Below are positions 1 to 6,471 of a stretch of 11,331 nt of DNA, in pieces. Position 1 is the first letter of the stretch. Each line of letters starts with the position of its first letter. The stretch is taken from contig USIY01000053.1 of the NCBI GenBank assembly GCA_900554845.1, positions 1 to 11,331 of the forward strand, in the 5' to 3' direction. The position numbers and the translations under genes were made by a program. The notes under the pieces are model-generated. The model was not told the origin of the DNA. It made no database searches and was given only the letters and a program-made list of their open reading frames with translations. This DNA is from an uncultured Bacteroidales bacterium (GTDB taxonomy: Bacteria > Bacteroidota > Bacteroidia > Bacteroidales > Muribaculaceae).

Positions 1-960
1 CGCGTCGACAATGCACCCCATGCGCAGTTCGGCGGGAAAGCCGGCTTTAGATCCGGGAATATCGACATTCCTGCGCAACCAATGGATCCCGTTGATGGCC
101 GTGCCGTCATTCCTCTTGCCCCACTCGGTGCTGAGCAAATCAGAGGTTTCCCATTCTGAGTCATCCGCATCCGGATCATTCCATCTTTTTTCACCGGTGT
201 TGCCCGCTTCCTTATTATTTGCGATGCCGTACCACATCGACTGGGCCTTGCGCTGGGCGTTTCCCAATTCTTTTCTGTATTCGTCATTCTCCGCTATACG
301 CAGTAGGTTGAGCCGTACCGGATATTCGACAAGACCGTCCTCACTGATCCAGGTATGGATTTTTGAGCCTCCCCAACTGCTGTTGACAATGCCCACAGGC
401 ACATTGCCGTTCTTTTCATACAGTTCCTTGGCCATGAAATATGCTATCGCTCCCCAATTTTTAGCTTCTTCAGAAGTGGCTTTTTTCCAGGCTGTCGGAG
501 CCACGTCGTCCTGAGGTCCGTGAAATGCATAATTCTTAGGCGTCTTGAATTCCCGTATCCTGTCGTTATTGTAAGCTGCCACTTCATCGGCGAAGAAATC
601 CATTGTACGGCTTACGGGCAACTCCATGTTGCTTTGGCCGGAACATAGATAGACATCCCCTATCAGCACGTCGTTTACAGTGACTTCATTTGCTGTTAAT
701 GTATAGGGACCGCCTGCTTTCATAGGTTGAAGGACAACCATCCAGTCACCGTTTGAATCAGCCACCGCCGATCCTTTCAATTTTTGTAATTTTACGTTTA
801 CATTTTCGCCAGGATCCGTTTTGCCCCAGATCTTGATCGGCTGATTCCTCTGCAATATCACTCCGTCCGTCAGCACAGCAGGAAGCTTCACGGTAGCTGA
901 GGACCATAATGCTGTCATGGCAGCCAACAGAATGATAAGACAGTATTTTGAATTTTTCAT
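1..960 (-). CDS. Sialate O-acetylesterase (SASA family), partial, C-terminus beyond window
   Basis: Reading the minus strand from the ATG at 958-960 gives 320 codons without a stop up to the window edge, so the 3' end is missing. Residues 1-22 form a short basic start and a hydrophobic core (CLIILLAAMTALWSSA), a likely signal peptide for export to the periplasm or surface. Residues 101-116 (GDVYLCSGQSNMELPV) carry the GQSNM block of the SASA/SGNH esterase family, with Ser110 as expected nucleophile; SSWGGSKIHTWIS at 194-206 is a second family block. Known members remove O-acetyl groups from sialic acid, or acetyl groups from plant glycans, and sit in polysaccharide-use loci. Full-length relatives are usually 600-700 residues, so about half is present, and the catalytic His/Asp would lie in the missing part. 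The substrate cannot be told from sequence. The gene diverges from the sigma factor gene. The family call is confident; the sugar specificity is not. Confidence 0.88.
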   Translation of the reverse strand, partial: MKNSKYCLIILLAAMTALWSSATVKLPAVLTDGVILQRNQPIKIWGKTDPGENVNVKLQKLKGSAVADSNGDWMVVLQPMKAGGPYTLTANEVTVNDVLIGDVYLCSGQSNMELPVSRTMDFFADEVAAYNNDRIREFKTPKNYAFHGPQDDVAPTAWKKATSEEAKNWGAIAYFMAKELYEKNGNVPVGIVNSSWGGSKIHTWISEDGLVEYPVRLNLLRIAENDEYRKELGNAQRKAQSMWYGIANNKEAGNTGEKRWNDPDADDSEWETSDLLSTEWGKRNDGTAINGIHWLRRNVDIPGSKAGFPAELRMGCIVDA

Positions 961-986
961 GATGATTATTGAAGTCGTTTGTGATG

Positions 987-994
987 CAAATATA
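987..994 (-). promoter_or_regulatory. Possible -7 box of the esterase gene
   Basis: Read on the minus strand this is TATATTTG, a perfect match to the Bacteroidetes -7 element TAnnTTTG, 26 bp before the esterase start codon. No TTG lies at the right distance upstream for a -33 element, so the call rests on one half-site in AT-rich DNA. Confidence 0.35.
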
Positions 995-1101
995 ATGAAT
1001 TGTCTCATTATTGAGGAATAAATGTTACAAATTTAAACAAATATGTAACAAATCCACCTTTTAATGCAACATTCTTATTGATTTTTACATACATTTTCAC
1101 G

Positions 1102-1131
1102 TTGTGGATTAAACCAAATATATTAACTTTG
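1102..1131 (+). promoter_or_regulatory. Bacteroidetes-type promoter of the ECF sigma gene
   Basis: TTG at 1102-1104 and TAACTTTG at 1124-1131 are separated by 19 bp, matching the -33 and -7 elements used by the Bacteroidetes housekeeping sigma factor. Transcription would start near 1138, giving a leader of about 37 nt before the ATG at 1175. The rest of the 214 bp divergent spacer (961-1174) is AT-rich with no other feature seen. Confidence 0.7.
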
Positions 1132-1174
1132 CAATGCAAAACCACACAATCAAATTAACCCGAAAATCTCTACA

Positions 1175-1681
1175 ATGCAAGTAACCGGCATAGATACCGA
1201 AGAACTTAGCTTCAGCGAGTTTTATATTCGCTATTATGACAAGCTATGTGATTATTTCCGTTTTCGCATTCCCGAGACGGAATGTCCGGAAGATCTTGCC
1301 CAGGATGCTTTTATGAAATTTCTGGAAAACGGGACTGCATTGAACAGTTACTCCTCATGTCTGCTATATGCAATAGCACGTAATATGGCGGTGGACAGCA
1401 TACGCAGATATTACAAACGCGAGGGCCGGGACAATATTCTTAAACTCACCATCGAGACCACCGCCAATATTGTGGAGGACGAATTGAATTATCGAGAGCT
1501 TCAGAATCGTTATGAGCAACAGGTGATGCTGTTGAGTCCGCAGCGCCGCTTCATCTTCGACCGAATGGAAACCAGCGAGCACACGGCCGCTCAAGTCGCC
1601 GAAGAATTAAAAGTCAGCGTCCGTACGGTGAACAATCAACTGTACATGGCGCGCCGGCAGATCCGATCCGCGTTCCGCTGA
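1175..1681 (+). CDS. ECF-type RNA polymerase sigma factor (Bacteroidetes family)
   Basis: A 168-residue sigma-70 family protein that would direct RNA polymerase to a small set of promoters. Sigma region 2 spans about residues 12-82, with the core-binding helix around DLAQDAFMKFL (40-50) and the DNA-melting segment YAIARNMAVDSIRRYYKR (65-82). A short linker follows, then region 4 at about 112-165, beginning LLSPQRRFIFD and ending in the helix-turn-helix VAEELKVSVRTVNNQLYMAR that reads the -35 element. The length is normal for the group. Family members are usually paired with a FecR-type anti-sigma factor and a SusC/SusD transport pair, but none is next to it here; downstream is repeat-bearing DNA and then an integrase. 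The divergent sialate esterase suggests a link to host-glycan use, which is an inference. The start at 1175 is supported by a good promoter, though no clear Shine-Dalgarno is seen, as is common in this phylum. Confidence 0.88.
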   Translation: MQVTGIDTEELSFSEFYIRYYDKLCDYFRFRIPETECPEDLAQDAFMKFLENGTALNSYSSCLLYAIARNMAVDSIRRYYKREGRDNILKLTIETTANIVEDELNYRELQNRYEQQVMLLSPQRRFIFDRMETSEHTAAQVAEELKVSVRTVNNQLYMARRQIRSAFR

Positions 1682-1760
1682 TTCCGCTCACAATCACGAT
1701 ACAGCAGCGCAGGCGCCGCAGCCATGAAATTACAAAATAAAAATGTCAAAGGCATAAAGC

Positions 1761-1880
1761 CGGGTAACGCACGTGTAATGGCAGGACTGGCGCGCGTAAC
1801 GGGTATGGATGGCACGCGTGTAATGGAAAGCAGGTCGTATATCTGCCGGATGTAAAGAGCCGGACATTTCGTAATGGAAA
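1761..1880. repeat. Degenerate short repeats (CGTGTAATGG units) in gene-free DNA
   Basis: CGTGTAATGG occurs at 1772-1781 and 1817-1826, and a shortened copy CGTAATGG at 1870-1877; the last two are both followed by AAAG. GTAACG occurs at 1764-1769 and 1796-1801 between them. The only plus-strand reading frame here (ATG at 1724, 43 codons) has no recognisable features. The stretch 1682-1948 is otherwise empty of genes. It could be a decayed sequence, a protein-binding array or a structured transcript; nothing seen decides between these. Confidence 0.45.
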
Positions 1881-1948
1881 GAGGATTTCAAACCTACGGC
1901 AAATCTATATAAAGATATGTTAGGAGCGTCCCTCAACCGTTAAAAAGA

Positions 1949-1973
1949 AAAAAGCAGCGTTAAGCTGCTTTTT
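1949..1973 (+). terminator. Hairpin terminator behind the sigma gene region
   Basis: AAAAAGCAGC (1949-1958) and GCTGCTTTTT (1964-1973) form a perfect 10 bp inverted repeat around the loop GTTAA. The A-run before and T-run after make it able to stop transcription from either strand. It would close the sigma factor transcript and insulate the integrase gene. Confidence 0.75.
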
Positions 1974-2087
1974 AGCGGAAAGAGAGGAAATCTCACCCTA
2001 ATATCAGTTTGAATTAACAAATGTCTAAATTGCACTGATTTATAGTATTATAAAAATGGATGAATGAATAGATTTTAATAAATACCA

Positions 2088-2119
2088 TTTGGATATGTCA
2101 AAAATTGGGTGTAATTTTG
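2088..2119 (+). promoter_or_regulatory. Promoter of the integrase gene
   Basis: TTTG at 2088-2091 and TAATTTTG at 2112-2119 are 20 bp apart, a full match to the Bacteroidetes -33/-7 pattern. The start of transcription would fall near 2126, about 19 nt before the integrase ATG. The -7 box lies inside the 12 bp tandem repeat at 2105-2128, so a protein bound to the repeat would cover the promoter. Confidence 0.65.
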
Positions 2120-2128
2120 GGTGTAACT
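2105..2128. repeat. 12 bp tandem direct repeat upstream of the integrase
   Basis: TTGGGTGTAATT (2105-2116) is followed directly by TTGGGTGTAACT (2117-2128), with 11 of 12 positions identical. Both units lie just before the integrase start and overlap its -7 box. Tyrosine recombinases with an N-terminal arm-binding domain use short direct repeats near the recombination site, so these could be arm sites or an operator; that role is inferred. Confidence 0.65.
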
Positions 2129-2144
2129 TTTAAACTCTCCAAAT

Positions 2145-3440
2145 ATGAATCTCAAACGGAATATCACCTTCCAACTTGAATCCCGCAAAAAGGACGGGGT
2201 ATTGGTAACTGAAAACGTGCCAATCAGGATGCGCGTGGTCTTTGATGGCAAGCGCATTGAGTTCACCACAGGTTACCGTATTGATGCAGCCAAATGGGAC
2301 GCAAGCAAGCAGCGCGTCAAAAATGGTTGCACCAATAAGCTCAAGCAGACATCTTCCGAAATCAATGCAGACCTAAATCGTTACGAAGGTGAAATCCAGA
2401 ATATCTTCAAGGAATTTGAGTTGCGTGAAATTATGCCTCTCCCGGAACAGGTAAAAGAACAATTCAATGCCCATATTGCCGTCTCACGTCCCGAGGCATC
2501 GACTCAGGAGGCAGAGCCGCAGAAAACCTTTTGGGATATGTATGATGAATTTACCTCGGAGGTGGGCAGAAAGAATGACTGGACTACTGCCACCTATGAA
2601 AAATTTTCAGCATTGAAAAATCATCTTTTGAAATTCAAAAGAGGTAAAATATCTTTCGATACCTTTACTGAAAGAGGACTGAACGACTTGGTAGATTATT
2701 TTCGCTATAAGTGCGATATGCTCAATAGCACTATCGGGCATAAAATCAGCCTCATAAAGTGGATTTTACGATGGGCTTATGACAAAGGCTACCATGATAA
2801 CCGTGCGTTCCTGACTTTCAGTCCCAAACTCAAATCCACTCAGACCAAAGTTATATTCCTGACAGATGAAGATCTTGAGAAACTGACTTCATTTCACATT
2901 CCACCTAACAAGACCTATCTTGAAAGGGTGCGCGATGTACTTATCTTCTGCTGTTATACCGGTCTGCGATATTCAGATGTAGCGAATCTATGCAAGAGCG
3001 ATGTTCGTGAGAATCATATTGAGTTTACGACCGTGAAGACCGCTGATACCATCACTGTTGAACTGAACAAGCATAGCCGAGCTATACTTGAGAAATACAA
3101 GGACTGCGAGTTTAAGAACGGTCGCGTACTTCCTGTAATCAGCAATCAGAAGATGAACGATTATATCAAGGAGCTTGGAGAACTCGCAGGTATCGACACA
3201 CCTGTAAGGATAACACAGTATCGTGGGAATGACCGCGTTGACACAATATATAAGAAGTATCAGCTCCTTTCCACCCATACCGGGCGCAAGACTTTCATTT
3301 GTAAGGCTCTTGCACTTGGCATCCCTGTCAATGTCGTAATGGAATGGACGGGGCATTCCGATTATAAAGCAATGAAACCTTACATAGCTGTTGCTGACAA
3401 CATCCGGGCCTCCAACATGAGTCGCTTCGATGATGTATGA
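2145..3440 (+). CDS. Tyrosine recombinase / integrase of a mobilizable element
   Basis: A 431-residue site-specific recombinase that would integrate and excise the element. Residues 1-95 resemble the arm-DNA-binding domain of Bacteroidetes integrases, about 125-220 the SAM-like core-binding domain, and about 235-425 the catalytic domain. The active-site set is complete: Arg275 in YTGLRYSD, Lys298 in the beta-hairpin TTVKTAD, His378 and Arg381 in STHTGRK, His404 in WTGHSD, and the nucleophile Tyr413 in KPYIAVAD. The length is typical of integrases of NBU-like elements and conjugative transposons. It has its own promoter and a terminator at 3464-3507, so it is transcribed separately from the replication and mobilization genes that follow on the same strand. 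The direct repeats over its promoter could allow control by Int itself. The target site cannot be told; no tRNA gene is visible beside it. Confidence 0.92.
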   Translation: MNLKRNITFQLESRKKDGVLVTENVPIRMRVVFDGKRIEFTTGYRIDAAKWDASKQRVKNGCTNKLKQTSSEINADLNRYEGEIQNIFKEFELREIMPLPEQVKEQFNAHIAVSRPEASTQEAEPQKTFWDMYDEFTSEVGRKNDWTTATYEKFSALKNHLLKFKRGKISFDTFTERGLNDLVDYFRYKCDMLNSTIGHKISLIKWILRWAYDKGYHDNRAFLTFSPKLKSTQTKVIFLTDEDLEKLTSFHIPPNKTYLERVRDVLIFCCYTGLRYSDVANLCKSDVRENHIEFTTVKTADTITVELNKHSRAILEKYKDCEFKNGRVLPVISNQKMNDYIKELGELAGIDTPVRITQYRGNDRVDTIYKKYQLLSTHTGRKTFICKALALGIPVNVVMEWTGHSDYKAMKPYIAVADNIRASNMSRFDDV

Positions 3441-3463
3441 CATATAACGCATCTTGTTATAGC

Positions 3464-3507
3464 TAATATGCGAGGGCCGTTTATGATGGTTCTCGCATAT
3501 TATTTTT
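3464..3507 (+). terminator. Rho-independent terminator of the integrase gene
   Basis: TAATATGCGAG (3464-3474) pairs perfectly with CTCGCATATTA (3492-3502). Four further pairs, two of them G-U, extend the stem inward (3475-3478 with 3488-3491), leaving a 9 nt loop. A T-run follows at 3503-3507. It begins 24 bp after the integrase stop codon. Confidence 0.8.
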
Positions 3508-3597
3508 ATACTTGAACATGCTCTCCATGTAGTAATAAACGAGATTAGAGAACAGGTACTAATGTCAATGTCAGTGCCGTTTTTAGGTGCCGATACT

Positions 3598-3615
3598 TTG
3601 ATTTGGGAAAATCAA
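3598..3615. repeat. Inverted repeat 1 of a tandem hairpin pair
   Basis: TTGATTT (3598-3604) and AAATCAA (3609-3615) are perfectly complementary around the 4 nt loop GGGA. No T-run follows, so it does not look like a terminator. It may be an operator or part of an origin for the downstream genes. Confidence 0.5.
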
Positions 3616-3623
3616 GTTAAATA

Positions 3624-3644
3624 ATCATCTGGAAATCAGATGAT
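3624..3644. repeat. Inverted repeat 2 of a tandem hairpin pair
   Basis: ATCATCTG (3624-3631) and CAGATGAT (3637-3644) are perfectly complementary around a 5 nt loop. It starts 8 bp after the first inverted repeat and about 100 bp before the DUF3853 start codon, a position suiting an operator or replication-protein site. Confidence 0.55.
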
Positions 3645-3746
3645 AATTGTGTTTTGGGATGAATCGTATTTCCTTTGCAGTCATAAAACCGAAACATGGG
3701 CATGGATCCACTCATGTCAGGCTGCAAATAATATACGATTAAAACA

Positions 3747-4052
3747 ATGATAGAAAAATTATTCGATAAACCTTTATGGCAAATGACCGGTGAAGAACTC
3801 TTCACCATCGTACAGGCTGCATCCAATCCGGGAGCGTCACAACCGGATGTCGTCATTGACACCACAAACAAAAAGTATGTTTTCGGACTCAAGGGTCTGG
3901 CAGATCTCCTTGGATGCTGCAAGACAACAGCACTCCGCATCAAGAACGAAGGTAAACTCGCCCCTGCAATCAAGCAGCAAGGAAGAAAAATAGTCGTTGA
4001 TGCGGAAATGGCTCTTGAGCTGTTTGGACGCAAAACCGGTGGGAGGAAGTAA
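3747..4052 (+). CDS. DUF3853 family helix-turn-helix protein
   Basis: A 101-residue protein matching my recollection of DUF3853, small proteins found beside integrases in Bacteroidetes mobile elements. The N-terminus has the family opening FDKPLWQMTGEELF (6-19). The C-terminal half reads YVFGLKGLADLLGCCKTTALR, with a helix-turn-helix around GLADLLGCCKTTALRIKNEG, then KQQGRKIVVDAEMALELFG. The fold resembles excisionase or MerR-like DNA-binding domains. It is the first gene of a plus-strand run with the ATPase gene, which starts 4 bp after its stop codon. It probably binds the hairpin-rich spacer upstream, or acts as a directionality factor for the integrase; both roles are inferred. The short length is normal for the family. 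Confidence 0.8.
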   Translation: MIEKLFDKPLWQMTGEELFTIVQAASNPGASQPDVVIDTTNKKYVFGLKGLADLLGCCKTTALRIKNEGKLAPAIKQQGRKIVVDAEMALELFGRKTGGRK

Positions 4053-4056
4053 AATT

Positions 4057-5238
4057 ATGGAGCAAGAACAAATCCGTAAATCATACGATTCTGACAATCG
4101 GGAGCGTTTCGGCTCGACTGACCCGCTCGGCGGTTTCATCGCCGAAGTAGAGAATGGAGCAGGGCTGCAGACACTTGACATAGCGGCTATGCGTTACGAG
4201 AAGTTGTGCAATGAGGCGCAACTTGACATCGACAAGGAGGTGCCACCGCCGCCGGTTGCCATTTATATAGGCGATTCGCCGGCTTGTACCTTCGGCAATT
4301 TCAGTGCCTCGATCGGTAAACCAAAAGGCAAGAAGACTTTCAATGTGTCGGCGATGACCGCAGCTGCCATGACCAATTCCACGATTCTGAATTATCGTGG
4401 CAACATGCCGTCGGACCAGAACGGTATCCTATACTTCGACACCGAGCAGAGCAAATATCATGCCTTCCGTGTATTCAAGCGTATCGCTCGACTGACGCAC
4501 AAGAGCAATCAGGAAATCAACGAGAGGATAAAGTATTTCGCCCTGCGCAAGTATTCCGTCGAGGACCGCATAGGTATGATTGATCATAAGATTCGTAACA
4601 CACGGGCAGTGGGGCTGGTTGTCATCGACGGCATCCGTGACCTTATGCTTGACATCAACAGTCCGCGCGAAGCCACTCATATAGTCAACTATCTGATGAA
4701 GTGGACGGAAGAATACAATCTACACATCCACACCATCATTCACCAGAACAAGAGCGATGAGAACGCACGCGGACACATCGGAACCGAAATCAACAACAAG
4801 TCCGAAACTGTTCTTCGTGTCGAGAAGGACAAGAACGATGATGCCATCAGTACCGTCGAGGCGGTCTATATCCGAGATATCTCTTTCCCTTCGTTTGCCT
4901 TTCGGATTAACACCGAGGCTTTACCTGAACTCATCAAGGACTATGTACCGACACCAGAAGCCAAAGGCAACGAGGCGTGGGACCCGTACCATGACATAGC
5001 CGAAGATACTCACCGCAGTGCTCTTGATTCAGCGTTCCCCAATCCTGACACATTGCTGCGGCATGGCGAACTCATGGACGCGCTCCGGGACGCATACGCT
5101 GACGAGGACATCGAACTCAGCGATTACAAGCTCAAGATTCTGATAACCTTTCTGAAGAACAAACGGATGATTGAGCAGGTGGACAAGGGCAAGAAGAAGG
5201 GCAATCCTTACCGCTACCTTCAGGATTTTTACTATTGA
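4057..5238 (+). CDS. RepA/KaiC-like AAA ATPase of a mobile element
   Basis: A 393-residue P-loop ATPase of the RecA-fold group that includes plasmid RepA helicases. The Walker A motif is at residues 87-94 (GKPKGKKT), keeping the Lys-Thr pair but with Lys in place of the usual last Gly. Walker B is at 187-191 (LVVID). TIIHQNKSDENARGHIGTE at 226-244 matches the late sensor region of RepA-type proteins. Residues 330-393 could be a winged-helix tail (RHGELMDALRD..., KNKRMIEQVDKGKKKGNPYRY). The reading frame is open upstream to an ATG at 3997, but GGGAGGAAG just before 4057 and the 4 bp gap from the DUF3853 gene favour 4057. In NBU-like elements such proteins are thought to help replicate the excised circle or its single strand. 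Helicase activity is inferred, not shown. Confidence 0.75.
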   Translation: MEQEQIRKSYDSDNRERFGSTDPLGGFIAEVENGAGLQTLDIAAMRYEKLCNEAQLDIDKEVPPPPVAIYIGDSPACTFGNFSASIGKPKGKKTFNVSAMTAAAMTNSTILNYRGNMPSDQNGILYFDTEQSKYHAFRVFKRIARLTHKSNQEINERIKYFALRKYSVEDRIGMIDHKIRNTRAVGLVVIDGIRDLMLDINSPREATHIVNYLMKWTEEYNLHIHTIIHQNKSDENARGHIGTEINNKSETVLRVEKDKNDDAISTVEAVYIRDISFPSFAFRINTEALPELIKDYVPTPEAKGNEAWDPYHDIAEDTHRSALDSAFPNPDTLLRHGELMDALRDAYADEDIELSDYKLKILITFLKNKRMIEQVDKGKKKGNPYRYLQDFYY

Positions 5239-5305
5239 AAAAGTTAGTTGGATGAAGCGGGCCTATATATACGCGACACCTCACCCAACCAAATTTGTAA
5301 AGGCT

Positions 5306-6343
5306 ATGACCAATGATTACCGATACCGGCTTGACAACACCCGTCCACGCATCAAAGTGACATGCCCTGCCTGCGGACGGCAGAAGAAACTTGTGCGCTA
5401 TGTTGACACACAGACGGGGCGGTTCCTTGCCGATCATGTAGGCAAGTGCGACCGTATCTTCAAATGCGGATACCACTACACACCATCCGACTATTTCCGG
5501 GATCATCCCTGGCTAAGAGAGGCATCATCGTGGCAGTCCTCAACATCGCTGCATCAGCGAGCACCTCAACGGGTAGAACCGATAAGAAAACCGTCCTTCA
5601 TAGACACGGGCTTGATGAACGAGACCGTGAAGCATTGTCAATCCTCCACGCTGTTCCGATTCCTCAGTTCATTATGGGGTGAGGATGAAACCATGCGGTT
5701 GTTCCGATTATATAATGTAGGAGCAAGCTCTCGGATGAACGATGCGGCGGTATTTTGGCAAGTGGATATCAAGGGGCGCATCCGCACAGGAAAGATAATG
5801 CGATACGGCAACGACGGGCACCGCATCAAGGAAGATGGATTGGTAAACTTCATGTGGGCGCACCGTATGAAATTAATGGTTGACAATCCCGATGACTTCA
5901 ATCTTGTGCAATGCTTCTTCGGCGAACACCTGCTTTCTGCCTGTCCCGATTCAAAGGTCATGATAGTGGAATCAGAGAAGTCAGCGATAATCGCCTCTCA
6001 CTATTATCCGCATTATCTTTGGCTGGCGAGTGGCGGATGTTGCGGATGCCTCAATCAGACGGCTTCGCAGGTATTGAAAGGCAGGGAAGTGTGGCTCGTG
6101 CCCGACCTTGACGCCGAAGAACGTTGGCGTGCCAAATTGACAATGCTTCGCACAATTACTCCGACTGTCGGAATTGTGACCGCCATATCCAATATGGCAA
6201 CACCGGAGCAGAGAGCCGCCAAACTTGACATCGCCGACTTCCTTTTGGATGCGGCAAGCCGAAATGATCCCATTGTAGGAGCTGCCGACGAAGCCGGTCA
6301 GCTTGCTGAATGTAGGGAGGATTTTAGTAATAAAATTCCGTAG
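5306..6343 (+). CDS. Zinc-finger and TOPRIM-like protein, probable primase-type replication helper
   Basis: A 345-residue protein with an N-terminal zinc-ribbon and a C-terminal TOPRIM-like region, the arrangement found at the front of DnaG-type primases. Cys20 and Cys23 (TCPACGRQ) with Cys48 and Cys54 (GKCDRIFKCGYH) would bind one zinc. In the second half, MIVESEKSAIIA (219-230) supplies the acidic TOPRIM residue, and EVWLVPDLDAEE (261-272) the DxD pair (Asp267, Asp269) that binds metal. It resembles DUF6371-type proteins of Bacteroidetes elements, by recollection only. No helicase domain is present; the preceding ATPase could supply it. Start choice: ATG 5306 has AAAGG 2 bp upstream and leads straight into the conserved part. 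ATG 5252, 13 bp after the ATPase stop, would add 18 residues, and the frame is open back to 5171. Primase activity is inferred. Confidence 0.65.
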   Translation: MTNDYRYRLDNTRPRIKVTCPACGRQKKLVRYVDTQTGRFLADHVGKCDRIFKCGYHYTPSDYFRDHPWLREASSWQSSTSLHQRAPQRVEPIRKPSFIDTGLMNETVKHCQSSTLFRFLSSLWGEDETMRLFRLYNVGASSRMNDAAVFWQVDIKGRIRTGKIMRYGNDGHRIKEDGLVNFMWAHRMKLMVDNPDDFNLVQCFFGEHLLSACPDSKVMIVESEKSAIIASHYYPHYLWLASGGCCGCLNQTASQVLKGREVWLVPDLDAEERWRAKLTMLRTITPTVGIVTAISNMATPEQRAAKLDIADFLLDAASRNDPIVGAADEAGQLAECREDFSNKIP

Positions 6344-6471
6344 CCTATTATGGCATTTTCATCCGAAGTCTAAGACCTCTCCCGAAAAAGCCATCAAACA
6401 TCGAGCCTCCTCCCGTCTCTCCTTTGCGATTGATACGGAATTTTATCATAACCAATTTAATTCAAGACTAT
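6344..6471. other. Intergenic region before the relaxase gene, expected place of oriT
   Basis: MobV-family relaxases usually nick a site close upstream of their own gene. Two small inverted repeats lie near here: ATTTTA-GTAA-TAAAAT (6321-6336, at the end of the preceding gene) and TGATA/TATCA (6431-6435 with 6444-6448, 8 nt loop, ending 23 bp before the relaxase start). Neither matches an oriT that I can identify with confidence. Confidence 0.3.

Larger units (their letters stand above)
3508..3746. other. Non-coding spacer between integrase terminator and DUF3853 gene
   Basis: No reading frame with coding features lies here. The spacer holds a small inverted repeat ACATG-CTCTC-CATGT (3516-3530) and two stronger hairpins described separately. 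It is the only sizeable non-coding DNA upstream of the replication-type genes, so it should contain their promoter and may contain an origin of replication. No perfect TAnnTTTG promoter box was found in it. Confidence 0.5.

Noticed and set aside
11..514. 167-codon plus-strand reading frame at the left edge
   Set aside because: It lies opposite the sialate esterase gene, whose GQSNM motif and signal peptide show that the minus strand is the coding one.
1724..1855. 43-codon plus-strand reading frame behind the sigma gene
   Set aside because: No recognisable domain or Shine-Dalgarno, and its content follows the DNA repeats; more likely non-coding.
2988..3452. 154-codon minus-strand frame under the integrase
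   Set aside because: Shadow of the integrase catalytic domain, which has all active-site residues in the plus frame.
6405..6425. CCCGTCTCTCC, resembling what I recall of the NBU1 attachment core
   Set aside because: It is only a partial match from memory, lies far from the integrase and has no second copy in the window.
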